A stretch of DNA of 64,000 nt from Pipra filicauda (GCF_003945595.2 NW_024104621.1:394066-458065), one strand, 5' to 3'; positions 1 through 9,735 are shown, counted from the first letter of the stretch. The notes: generated from the letters alone by a model not told the origin. Numbers and translations: made by a program.

Positions 1-76
1 ACCAAAAATCCCTTAAAAAATCCCCTCAAAATCCCTTAAAAATCCCCTAAAAATCCCTTAAAAATCCCATTCCTGG
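1..76. repeat. short A/C-rich tandem repeat at window edge
   Basis: About six copies of an 11- to 12-base unit of the type aaaaatccctt fill the first 76 bases. It lies just 3' of the last visible STAG-like exon on the minus strand and is probably intronic. No coding content is seen. Confidence 0.7.
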
Positions 77-100
77 CCTTTGGAAGCCCCCCTGAGGCAC

Positions 101-1564
101 CTCCTTGAACTTCTCTGTGAGCTATTGGATGATCTGGGAATTCTGCAGCTCCCGGAACATCTCCGGGGTCACCACACCTGTGGGGGATTCCCAATCCCTG
201 TTTTCCAGCTGTTTTCCTTCCATCCCAAACCCAGAATCCTCCAATTCCTCCAAACCCACTTTGGTTTTCTCCCATTTTCCTCATCCTGTCCCCTTTTCCT
301 TCATCCCAACCCCAGAATCCTTAATTTTCCCACATCCCAACCCTCTTTTCCCTCATCCCACACCCCAAATCCTCTTTGTTCCCTCCATTCCATTTTTCTC
401 CCCATTTCCCCCATCCCAACCCCCAAATCCCTGATTTTCCTCTATCCCAACCCTCTTTTCCCTCATCCCACTCCCAAAATCCTTTTTTTCCTCCATCCCA
501 CTCCATTTCCCCCCTTTCCCCCCATCCCAACCCCAAAATCCTTAATTTTCCCACATCCCAACCCTCTTTTCCCTCATCCTACATCTCAAATCCTCTTTTT
601 TCCCTCCATCCCACCGCATTTCTCCCCTTCTTTCCCATCCCAAACCCAGAATCCTTGACTTTCGTCCATCCCAACCCTCTTTTCCCTCATCCCACACCCC
701 AAAATCCCACATTTCCCCCCATCCCACCTCATTTTTCTCCCCTTCTTCCCCATCCCAACACCAAAATCCTTAATTTTCCTCCATCCCAACCCTCTTTTCC
801 CTCATCTCACACCCCAAATCCTCTTTTTTCCCTCCATCCCACCCTATTTCCCCCCTTCTTCCCCATCCCACCCCAGAATCCTTAATTTTCCCACATCCCA
901 ACCCTCTTTTCCCTCATCCCACACCCCAAATCCTCTTTTTACCCCCATCCCACCCCATTTCCCCCCATCCCAATCCCCTTTTCCCCCATTTCCCTCCCTT
1001 TTTCCCTCATCCCAACTCCCCATTTTCCTCCCATCCCGCCCATTTTAGGGGTCTCCCCAACCCAAAGTTTGGGAAGGACCCCCCCCAAAAACCCACCTCT
1101 GCACCCGCAAGCCCTGATGATGAAGTTGAGCAGCTCCAACAATCCCGATTCCCAATCCTGTTTGTACAATTCCAGCCACTCATCCACCAACGTCTGCCAG
1201 GAATTCGGAATCGTTGAGACCCCCCTCCTTAATTTTAGGGACCCCCCCCCTCTAATTTTAGGGATCCCCCTCTTAATTTTAGGGCACCTCCACCACTGCT
1301 TTTCCCAACAAAACAGCCTGGAAAAGGGAATTCTCCTCCGGGTTCGTCTCGATCCCATTGGAACGCCAGGAGTGCTTCAGGGTCTGCCAGAAAACTGGGA
1401 TAAACTGGGGAAGGGGGTTGTAATTCCTGAAAAACTCGGGATTTAAGGGGGAAAAAACAGGAATTACCGGCCCTTGGTTGGACCTCCGGGGGCGTCCACG
1501 TTTTTTCTGGGTGGGCAAAGTGGTCTTGAAGTTGCTGCCGGAGTCGGGATCCGACAGGAATTCT
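101..1564 (-). pseudogene. STAG-family cohesin subunit (SA/SCC3), four internal exons, in-frame stop
   Basis: Four minus-strand exons splice with consistent phase: 1468-1564, 1288-1383, 1097-1193 and 101-177. They are bounded by AG acceptors (CCCACAG, CTGGCAG, CTGGCAG, CACAG) and GT donors (GTAATT, GTGCCC, GTGGGT, GTGCCT). The first encodes an acidic/serine stretch and an AT-hook-like KKRGRPRR. The second ends in LFQAVLLGKAVVE. The third reads TLVDEWLELYKQDWESGLL and ends ACGCRG. The fourth reads VVTPEMFRELQNSQIIQ, then a TAG at 122-124, then LTEKFKE. This order matches the start of STAG/SA proteins, which load on the cohesin ring and hold sister chromatids. The paralogue is unresolved, though the AT hook and divergence from STAG1/2 make a STAG3-like copy plausible. 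The stop suggests a pseudogene, but a single base error cannot be excluded. The rest of the gene lies left of the window. Confidence 0.75.
230..1060. repeat. C/T-rich minisatellite, unit about 110 bp, inside a STAG-like intron
   Basis: The phrase ccctcttttccctcatcc recurs near 343, 452, 562, 681, 788 and 901, a period of roughly 107-119 bp. The + strand is almost purely pyrimidine plus A. Long open frames through it are artefacts of this composition. Confidence 0.85.
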
Positions 1565-1780
1565 CTGTGGGAATGAGGGTGGGAAAAAAAAAAGGGGGTC
1601 CAGAGGGAGTTTTGGGGGGAGTTTTGGGGGGTTTTGGGACCCCCCTAAAAGCACTCACGGGGTGTGGGGGGATGGGGGGGGGCTGCCCTGGGCCCTTGAT
1701 CCTGGAGTGGGGACAGAGGATCTGGAGGAGGATCCGGAGGTTCGGGAGGATCTGGAGGTTCCGGAGCTTTGGATCGGGGG
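1565..1780. other. GC-rich intron sequence upstream of the first visible STAG-like exon
   Basis: Pyrimidine tract and acceptor of the 1468-1564 exon, then G-rich sequence. The minus strand at 1680-1775 could encode Ser/Pro-rich peptides in several frames, but I see no exon I can defend. Ends in GGGGG (1776-1780), the left target duplication of the ERV. Confidence 0.5.
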
Positions 1781-2326
1781 TGTGCAAGTTTCGAGCTGGC
1801 TTCCTGCCAAGTCCCCCAAAACTCGACAACTTCCCGCCTCCCAGAGAGGGAAAAGAAAAAAAACCAAGCAGCCAAAGCTATAGCAAATATATATATATTT
1901 TACATATGAGACAGATACACAAAACGAGAATACCACACACCAGGAGCACTTCCAGGGAAGGGGGGGGGAGGGAGAAGGGAGAAGGACAAAAAGGGGCAAG
2001 GACCGAACAAGTCAACCAGCCAACCAAAGGCAAACTAGCAAAAATCTCACCACTTCCCTTCGAACAGGCAGGATGGCTAGACACGGCCCAAGGCTCTCCC
2101 CTCACGCGTGGCAGATAACAGCAGTCACTGTAGGCCTCAGCTCCAGATAAGCCAGACCGAGACAGGGACCCACCGTTCTCGAACCTCGCCGGAAAGGAAG
2201 AGAGAGAGATCCCTCCTGCTGGCTTTATTTATACCTCAAGTTACGTAAAGGAATCCGTGATCACTTTTCTAGTTCCTTCCTGGTTACAAGCTGGTCTCCA
2301 GGAAGGCCTAGAGTGAAACCACCACA
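1781..2326 (-). repeat. 3' LTR (complete, 546 bp)
   Basis: Left copy of the LTR pair. It shares gcaagtttcgagctggctt and following sequence with 5974-6326, contains an AT run near 1890, and ends gaaaccaccaca. It retains about 200 bp of U3 (about 2096-2308) that is missing from the right copy. Its edge has lost about 3 bases relative to the right copy. Confidence 0.92.
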
Positions 2327-2656
2327 TTCTCCACCCCTTATTCCATACTATTTCTTTACGTAACACCTATGTCTCACGTTCGCCTACATCCCACGCATAT
2401 ATATACACATATACCTATATATATATATATATATAGTTCTTGTTGGTCTCTTGGCACAGTTGTCTCGTCGTTGGAAAATCAATACCGATGTCAGTTCAGT
2501 CCAGATCTTTGGTCTCCTCAGTCACAATTACAGTTCTGATTTATGGCTGTTTCATCACTGGACTGTCTCATCACCAGATACCAGCATCAGCTTAGTTCAG
2601 GTCTCTCTCTCATCTGGTGACTGGTTTCCTGTAAAAACACAACTTAGGACATACAA
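2327..2656 (-). other. ERV 3' untranslated region with (AT)n tract
   Basis: Lies between the integrase stop and the 3' LTR. It holds the polypurine tract next to the LTR and an alternating AT/TA microsatellite at about 2396-2434. No env-like frame is present. Confidence 0.75.
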
Positions 2657-5600
2657 TTAGTTTTTCCCCAAGGCTAAATTTCCTTGAGGCACACACTGGA
2701 TGACTCCATCCTTCCTCATTACCCACCACGTATGTCCTGGCCCTTGAGCAAAGACAATCCCACGAATGGGTTTGTCTTGGCCTGAGGCAGGGGTAACCCA
2801 AACAGCTTTCCCTAGCATTCCCCTCAAATGGATTGCTGGAACTTTATCTCCATCAACAATGTGAAGGGATTCTGCCTGTGCAGGGCCAGCTCGATTGACA
2901 GAACCCCTGGTGTTAACTAGCCAGGTAGCCTTGGCTAAGTTTTTGTCCCAGTTTTTATAAGTTCCTTCACCTAATGACTTTAGAGTGGTCTTCAATAGTC
3001 TGTTATATCTCTCAACCTTCCCAGCAGCTGGTGCATGATAAGGAATGTGGTACACCCATTCGACACCATGTTCCCTTGCCCAAGTGGTGACTAATTTATT
3101 TTTGAAATGAGTCCCGTTGTCTGACTCAATACGTTCTGGGGTCCCATGTCTCCACAGGACTTGCTTTTCAAGGCCCAGAATAGTATTTTGGGCCGTTGCG
3201 TGGGGCACTGAAAAAGTCTCTAACCATCCCGTTGTTGCTTCCACCATGGTAAGTACATAGCACTTACCTTGGCGGGTCTATGGCAGTTTGATATAATCAA
3301 CCTGCCATGCCTCTCCATATTGATACTTATCCCATCGTCCACCATACCACAGGGGCTTCAGTCTTTTCGCCTGCTTAATAGCGGCACAATCATGGATAAC
3401 TTCAGAAATGATATCCATGGTTAAATCCACCCCTCGGTCTTGTGCCCATCTGTGGGTGGCATCTCGGCCTTGATGACCAGAAGCATCATGGGCCCATCGA
3501 GCCAGAAACAGCTCTCCCTTCTGCTGCCAGTCTAGGTCTACTTGTGACACTCCTATCTGTGCAGCTCGGTCCGCTTCTTTGTTGTTATCGTGTTCTTCAT
3601 TAGCTCGACTCTTGGACACATGGGCATCTACATGGTGGACTCTCACATTCAGACTCTTCGCTCTGGCAGCGATGTCCTGCCACAAATCAGCAGCCTAGAT
3701 GGGTTTTCCTCCATGCCTCCAGTTCATCTTCTTCCATCGGTCTAACCATCCCCATAGGGCATTGGCTATCATCCACGAGTCTGTGTAGAGGTAGAGTCTC
3801 GGCCAACCTTCTCGTTCGGCAATGTCCAGGGCCAATTGGACGGCTTTGAGTTCCGCAAATTGACTCGACTCGCCTTGACCCTCAGCGGCTTCTGCCACTC
3901 GTCGGGTGGGACTCCAAACGGCTGCTTTCCACTTCCGGTTCCTTCCTACAATACGGCAAGAACCATCAGTGAAAAGGGCATAACGCCTTTCTTCATCTGG
4001 CAGCTGATCAAATGGTGGAGCTTCTTCGGTTCAGCTCACTGGCTCTTCTTCTTCTTCTGCCAGACTGAAGTTCCCACCTTCAGGCCAATTGGTTATGATT
4101 TCCAAAATGCCAGGGCGATTTGAGTTCCCGATTCGGACACGTTGCGTAATCAAAGCGATCCACTTGCTCCACGTGGCATCGGTGGCATGATGCGTAGGGG
4201 GTACCTTCCCTTTGAACATCCAGCTCAAGACTGGTAATCGGGGTGCCAGGAAGAGCTGTGCTTCGCTACCAATTACTTCTGAAGCTGCTCGTATACCTTC
4301 ATACGCCGCTAAGATTTCCTTTTCCACAGGGGTGTAATTGGCCTCAGAACCTCTGTAGCTTCGGCTCCAGAAACCCAGTGGTCGCCCTCGCGTCTCGCCA
4401 GGCACCTTTTGCCAGAGGCTCCAGGAGGGACCTTTATCTCCAGCTGCAGAGTAGAGTACATTCTTTACATCTGGTCCCGTTCTAACTGGTCCAAGAGCCA
4501 CGGCATGTGCAATTTCTTGCTTGATCTGCCTGAAAGCTTGTTGTTGCTCAGGAACCCACTGGAAACTGTTCTTTTTATGGGTCACAAAGTGAAGAGGGCT
4601 CACAATCTGACTGTATTCTGGGATATGCATCCTCCAGAAACCTGTTGCTCCCAGAAAACCTTGGGTTTCTTTCTTGTTTGTGGGGGGAGCCATTGCTACA
4701 ATCTTGTTGATTATGTCTGTTGGTATCTGGCGTCGTCCATCTTGCCATTTCACCCCTAGGAATTGGATCTCTCGGGCAGGTCCCTTGACTTTGCTCTTCT
4801 TGATAGCGAAACCGGCCTCGAGGAGAATCTGGATGATCTTCTGTCCTTTTTTGAAAACTTCTTCTGCTGTATCTCCCCATACAATGATGTCATCGATGAA
4901 CTGGATGTGTTCGGGAGCCTTACCCTTCTCTAGTGTGACCTGGATCAGTCCATGACAGATGGTTGGACTGTGTTTCCACCCCTGGGGCAGTTGATTCCAG
5001 GTGTATTGAACGCCCCTCCAGGTGAAAGCAAACTGTGGCCTGCACTCTGCCGCTAAAGGAATAGAGAAAAACGCGTTGGCTAGGTCGATGGTGGCGTACC
5101 ACTTTGCTGTCTTGGACTCCAACTCGTATTGGAGCTCCAACATATCTGGCACGGCAGCACTCAACGGTGGCGTAACTTCATTTAAGCCACGATAGTCCAC
5201 AGTCAGTCTCCACTCTCCATCAGATTTACGCACAGGCCAGATCGGGCTGTTGAAGGGTGAATGGGTTCTGCTGACCACCCCTTGACTCTCCAACTTTCGG
5301 ATCATTTTGTGGATAGGGATCACAGCATCTCGGTTTGTCCGATACTGTCGTCTGTGTACAGTTGTTGTGGCTATTGGCACTTCTTGATCTTTAACTCGCA
5401 GTAGTCCTACAATGGAAGGGTCTTCTGAGAGGCCAGGAAGGGCAGACAATTTCTTGGACTCCTCTTCAATCACCGTGGCTACACCAAAAGCCCACCGGTA
5501 CCCTTTTGGGTCCTTGAAGTATCCTCTTCTTAGGTAGTCCATACCAAGGATGCAAGGGGCTTCTGGCCCCGTCACAATGGGACGCTTTTCCCATTGGTCT

Positions 5601-5686
5601 CCCGTCAAGCTCATGTCCGCCTCTACTACTGACAATTCTTGAGACCCTCCTGTCACTCCAGAAATAGTAACAGTCTCAGTACTCAT
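2657..5686 (-). pseudogene. pol: ERV pol: protease end, reverse transcriptase, RNase H, integrase; three stops, no frameshift
   Basis: One continuous minus-strand frame from ATG at 5686 to a stop at 2657-2659, interrupted only by TGA at 4031-4033, TAG at 3695-3697 and TAG at 3278-3280. It begins in protease remnants (PCILGMDYL). RT has TVDYRGLN, motif A ATIDLANAFF, motif B LPQGWKHSP and motif C FIDD with both aspartates. RNase H shows YTDSW. Integrase shows ESDNGTHF and PAAGKVERYN, but the usual first catalytic Asp position reads Glu (VEATTGW). The absence of frameshifts points to a recent insertion. Gag and most of the protease are missing. The ATG overlaps the stop of the captured LTA4H-like frame (ATGA). 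Confidence 0.9.
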
Positions 5687-5912
5687 ACTCCGAAGGCATT
5701 ACAGCACAACGTCTCGCGCTCGGCGCGCGCGGTGAGAGCAGTCGTGCCCCGCAGCGCCCGCGCGCCGAAGTCCGTGCGGCAGCGCAGGTGGAGGTGCCGC
5801 ATGAGGCAGCACGCGGGCGACGAGAACGAGCTCGGGTCCGCCATCGCTCGCGCGTCGTCTGCCCTCCCCGCACGCCCGCGAGCAGCACCGCGACCGCCCC
5901 ACCCACCGCGGG
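5683..5912 (-). CDS. LTA4H: captured 5' end of leukotriene A4 hydrolase (LTA4H): 5' UTR plus 53-codon ORF
   Basis: A very GC-rich block unlike the A/T-richer ERV around it. On the minus strand an ATG at 5844-5842 opens a 53-codon frame that starts MADPSSFSSPACC, continues RHLHLRCRTDFGARAL and RGTTALTARAERETL, and stops at TGA 5685-5683. The HLHLRC..DF....L.GT.ALT pattern is the amino terminus of LTA4H, a zinc aminopeptidase/epoxide hydrolase that makes leukotriene B4. Only the start of its beta-sheet N-domain is present, so the piece cannot be catalytic. Bases 5845-5912 resemble its GC-rich 5' UTR. The last codons (about 5683-5700) are probably ERV sequence. It is in the sense orientation of the provirus and replaces gag. 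Identity rests on motif recognition, not a search. RNPEP, a paralogue, is less likely. Confidence 0.75.
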
Positions 5913-5969
5913 GCGTTCAGGTCGCAGTCTCCCTTGGAGGCGTGGGTTCGAATCCCACTCCTGACACCA
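5913..5969 (+). other. tRNA-Leu(CAG) 3' part with CCA, forming the primer-binding site
   Basis: Read on the + strand, this is the 3' 57 nt of a tRNA-Leu: gcgttCAGgtcgcag with anticodon CAG, a variable arm, T-arm GTGGGTTCGAATCCCAC, acceptor strand, and a terminal CCA at 5967-5969. The ERV is on the minus strand, so the complement is its primer-binding site. A normal site copies 18 nt. This one runs through the T-loop and variable arm into the anticodon stem, where homology stops. The CCA is added after transcription, so the sequence came from RNA. Confidence 0.85.
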
Positions 5970-5973
5970 AAAA

Positions 5974-6326
5974 TGTTGTGCAAGTTTCGAGCTGGCTTCC
6001 CGCCAAGTCCCCCAAAACTCGACAACAAGGACCCGCCTCCCAGAGAGGGAAAAGAAAAAAAACCAAGCAGCCAAAGTTATAGCAAAAAAAAAAATAAAAT
6101 ATATATATATATTTTACATATGAGACAGATACACAAAACGAGAATACCACACACCAGGAGCACTTCCAGGGAAGGGGGGGGAGGGAGAAGGGAGAAGGAC
6201 AAAAAGGGGCAAGGACCGAACAAGTCAACCAGCCAACTGAAGGCAAACTAGCAAAAATCTCACCACTTCCCTTCGAACAGGCAGGATGGCTAGACACGGC
6301 CCAAGGCCTAGAGTGAAACCACCACA
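5974..6326 (-). repeat. 5' LTR with internal U3 deletion (353 bp)
   Basis: Right copy of the LTR pair, starting TGTTGTGCAAG four bases from the tRNA CCA and ending ACCACCACA. Compared with the left LTR it lacks about 200 bp between two short aaggc repeats, a typical deletion between direct repeats. The missing part lies in U3 (promoter side), so 5' LTR transcription is probably impaired. Confidence 0.92.
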
Positions 6327-6331
6327 GGGGG

Positions 6332-6990
6332 GAACGTTGGGGGGCCATGGTTGGGGCTGGAAAAATGAGAAGGGGTGTGTGTGAGGTTTGGGGGGTGAGA
6401 TCCCCTAAATTTGTTCCTCTGGGGAAAATGGGGGGGAAGGGTTGAGACACCCCCTAAATTTTCCCCCTTGGAAAAACTGAGGGCTGGGACACCCAAATTT
6501 GCCTCCTTGGGATAATTGGGAGGGTTGGGACCCCCCAACCAACCCCCCAGGAGACAACTGGGGGCTTAGACCCCTCAAGCCCCCCCTCAACTCAGAGGGT
6601 GTTTAAAGCCCCCCCCGGCCCTCTCCTCAAATTTTGAGGGGTCAAACCCCACAAAAACTCCTCAAAATACCCCCAAAACCTCCCCAAACCCCCCTGGGGG
6701 GTGAAGCCCACTGGGGCCTCTCAGACCCTCCCAAACCCCCTCAACTCACCCTCAGGGAGATTTTGAAATCCCCTCCTCACATTTAGGGGGATCAAACCCC
6801 CCAAAACACCCCCAAAAACCTCCCAAAACCCCTCTGGGGGGTGAAGCCTATTGGGGCCTCTCAGACCCTCCCAAATCCCCTCAACTGCCCCCAGCTCACC
6901 CTCAGGGGGATTTTGAAATCCCCTCCTCACCTTTAGGGAGGCCAAACACTCCCCAAAAATCCCCCAAACCGCCTCAAAACACCCCCAAAA
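6332..6990. repeat. G/C-run repeats, including a ~150-bp tandem unit
   Basis: The first part repeats blocks of the type ccccctaaattttcccccttgg. From about 6620 to 6950 a unit of about 150 bp is tandemly duplicated (tctcagaccctcccaaa and ttttgaaatcccctcctcac each occur twice). No exon seen. Confidence 0.7.
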
Positions 6991-6995
6991 CCGAG

Positions 6996-7160
6996 GTCAT
7001 GTGACCTCCCCTCAGCACCGGCCTCGCTTCACGCTGAACGGGAAATGGTGCCAAACAGGTGCCGGAGCCTCGGGGGGCGGGGCCAAGGCCTGTCACGTGG
7101 GTTGAGGGGGCGGGGAATAGGTGTGACTTTGGCTCGGTCACGTGTACAGGTCCTAAAGGA
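6996..7160 (-). promoter_or_regulatory. candidate promoter with GC boxes, two CACGTG E-boxes and an E2F-like site
   Basis: A compact non-repetitive block: GGTCATGTGACC palindrome (6996-7007), E2F-like CGGGAAA (about 7039), GC boxes (about 7071-7082 and 7106-7116) and CACGTG at 7094-7099 and 7139-7144. Removing the ERV would put it about 0.9-1 kb upstream of the first visible STAG-like exon. In mammals meiotic cohesin genes are controlled by E-box/E2F6 (PRC1.6) elements, which would suit a STAG3-like gene. The strand and the link to the gene are inference. Confidence 0.35.
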
Positions 7161-7179
7161 CGAGCAGAGGGAGGGGCAG

Positions 7180-7570
7180 GGTGGTCCCTATAGACCCCCC
7201 AAAAATGGGGGTCCCCTCTGGATTAGGGGGGGCTTCTATGGATCAGGGGGGCTCCTACAGACTGGGGGCCCTATAGACACCTGTAAATGGGGGGTTGGAG
7301 AGTGGGGGTCCCCTATAGTCTGGGGGGGTCCCTATAGGCCCCCAAAAATGGGGGTCCCCTATGGATTGGGGGGGCTCCTACAGACTGGGGGGGGCTATAG
7401 AGACCTGTAAATGGGGGCTGGAGAGTGGGGGGTCACTATAGACCCCTATAAGTGTGTGTGTGGGTCACCTATAGATTGGAGGTCCCCTATGGATTGAAGA
7501 GGGGCTTCTATGGATTGGGGGGGTCTCTATAGAGCAGGGGTACCTATAGACCCCTATAGATAGGGTACCC
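7180..7570. repeat. minisatellite of ggggtcccctatagattgg type
   Basis: Tandem units with conserved core gggtcccctatrgattggg alternate with shorter ctcctacagactgggg units. A larger ~120-bp repetition is visible between 7185 and 7420. The + strand is G-rich with runs of 5-8 G. Confidence 0.85.
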
Positions 7571-7826
7571 CCAGCCATAAATGGCCCTGGCCCCATTCCC
7601 AATCTCTATCCCATTCCCACTCCCAATCCTGATCCCGCTCCTGCCCCCGTTCCCATTCCCAGTCCCTGATCCCGATCCTGGTCCCTATCCAATTCCCACT
7701 CCCGCTCCCATTCCCATTCCACATCTCACTCCCACTCCCGATCCCATTCCTGATCCCATTCTCATTCCTGATCCCATTCCCTTTCCATCCTACTCCCACT
7801 ATCATTTCTGGTCCCATTCCCACTCC
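7571..7826. repeat. C/T-rich hexanucleotide-like repeat (attccc/actccc/atcctg)n
   Basis: Degenerate 6-bp units such as cattcc, cactcc and gatccc run without break for about 250 bp. Open frames on either strand here are compositional. Confidence 0.85.
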
Positions 7827-9735
7827 AAAGGTGCCAGCAGAGAAAACTGTTACTGCCCATAAAGTGCCCAGCCTGACCCACTAACTGCAACACAAAGCAA
7901 AAGCTTCTAGTTTTTCTTTCCTGGGGATAAGGGCTTTTGTTTAATGTTTTCAACCCTGCCTCCCAACTACCAGCCTGACTCCCAAAATTGCATACAAAGA
8001 TTCCTCCCACAGCAAAGAAGCCATTACAGAAAGCTCTTGCTGCCCATGGAGTCCCTTGGGTGACAAAAAAACTGCAACACAGAGCCAAAGCTTCCAGTCT
8101 TCCTTTCCTGGGGATAAAGACTGTTTCCTGTTTTCAACCCTGCCTCCCAACTGCCAGCCCTACTCCCAAAATTGCATACAAAAAAAGATTCCTCCCAGAA
8201 CAAAGGTGCCAGCACAGAAAGCTCTTACTGCCTATAGAGTGCCCAGCCTGACCCACCAACTGCAACACAAAGCCAAAGCATCCAGGCTTTCTTTCCTGGG
8301 GATAAGGGCCGTTGTTTCCTGGTTTTTACCATGCCTTCAAAATGACAGCCCAAGTCCCAGAATTGCATACAAACAAAGATACCTCACAGACTAAATTTTC
8401 CAGCACAGAAAGCTCTTGCTGCTCATGGAGTGCCCAGCTTGGTCCACCAACTGAAACAAAAAGCAAAAGCTTCCAGGCATTCTTTTCTGGTCGTATGGGC
8501 TGTTCTTTCCTGTTTTCAGACCTACTTCCAAAATGCCAACCTGACTCCCATAATTGCACACAAACAAAGATTCCTCCCAGAGCAAAGGTGCCAGCACAGA
8601 AAGCTCTTGCTGCCCATGGAATGCCCAGGTTGACACACCAACTGCACCACAAAAAGCAAAAGCTTCCAGGCTTTCTTTCCTGGGGATAAAGACTGTTGTT
8701 TCCTTTTTTCAGCCCTGCCTCCCAACTACTAGCCCGACTCCCAAAATTGCATACTAAAAAAGATTCCTCCCACAGCAAAGGTGCCAGCACAGAAGGCTCT
8801 TGCTGCTCATGTAGTGTCAAGGCTGGTCCACCAGTTGGACCACAAAACCAAAGATTCCAGGCTTTCTTTCCTGGGATAAGGGCTGTTTTTTGAGTTTTCA
8901 GACATGCCTACCAACTGTCAGCCCAACTCCCAAAATTGCATACGGACGAATATTTCTCCCACAGCAAAGGTGCCAGCACAGAAAGCTCTTGCTGACTAAT
9001 GGGGTGCCCAGCCTTGCCCAACAACTGAAACACAAAACCAAAGCTTCCAGGCTTTCTTTCTTGGTGATAAGGGCTGTTGTTTCCTGTTTTCAGCTGTGTC
9101 TGACAACTGCCAGCCCGACACTCAAAATTGCATACGGATGAAGATTCCTCCCACGGCAAAGATGCCAACACAGAAAGCTTTTGCTGCCTATGGAGTCTCC
9201 AGGTTGACACACCAGCTGCACCACAAAGCCAAAGCTTCCAGGCTTTCTTTCCTGGGGAGAAGGGCTATTGTTTGCTTTTTTGGTCCCTGCCTCCCAACTG
9301 CCTGCCGCACTCCCAAAATTGCATACAAAGATTCCTCCTAGACTGAAAGTGCCAGTACAGAAAGCTCTTGCCACTCATGTAGTGTAGTGCCTAGGCTGGC
9401 CCACCAACTGCACCATGAAGCCAAAGCTACCAGTCTTCCTTTCCTGGGGAGATGGGCTGTTGTTTGCTTTTTTCAGCTCTGTGCTAAAACTGTTAGCCTG
9501 ACTCCAAAAATTGCATATGGAGGAAGATTCCTCCCATAACAAATATGCCAGGATAGAAAGCTTTTGCTACCCCTGGAGCACCTAGGCTGGCCCACAAAAC
9601 CAAAGCTTCCAGACTTTGTTTGCTGGGGACAAGGGCTGTTGTTTGCTTTTTTCAACCCTTCACTTATTCTGCCTGCCTGAGTCCCAAAATCCCATATGGA
9701 CGAACATTCCTCTCAGATCAAAGATGCCAGTAAAG
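7827..9735 (+). repeat. satellite array, unit about 190 bp, ten monomers (plus orientation)
   Basis: The landmark gtgccagcacagaaagctc, or a variant, recurs near 7827, 8016, 8204, 8396, 8587, 8777, 8968, 9159, 9346, 9537 and 9720, giving a unit of 187-191 bp. Other monomer landmarks are cttccaggctttctttcctg and cccaaaattgcatac. Monomers differ by an estimated 10-20%. The period resembles a 191-bp satellite family reported from zebra finch, but I cannot confirm identity. The same satellite occurs at 59.56-62.21 kb and, decayed, at 27-28.3 kb. Confidence 0.92.

Larger units (their letters stand above)
1781..6326 (-). mobile_element. gag-less class III-like ERV provirus carrying host sequence
   Basis: A 4.5-kb provirus in minus orientation. 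The two LTRs start TG and end CA and are flanked by a 5-bp GGGGG duplication (1776-1780 and 6327-6331). A polypurine tract (AAGGGGTGGAGAA on the minus strand) abuts the 3' LTR. Element order is 5' LTR, tRNA-Leu-derived primer-binding segment, LTA4H-like insert, then pol (end of protease, RT, RNase H, integrase), 3' LTR. There is no gag and no env. A tRNA-Leu primer and lack of env suit ERVL-type elements, but class is inferred from pol resemblance only. It lies between the STAG-like exons and their candidate promoter, so it probably sits in an intron or upstream flank. Confidence 0.9.

Noticed and set aside
80..885. Frames of 100-190 codons rich in Pro/Phe/Ser/His near the window start
   Set aside because: They follow the C/T-rich minisatellite and run opposite to, or out of frame with, the STAG-like exons.
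5845..5969. A complete tRNA-Leu gene next to the LTR
   Set aside because: Only the 3' 57 nt match; the anticodon stem fails to pair at its 5' side, the D-arm is absent and a genomic gene would not encode CCA.
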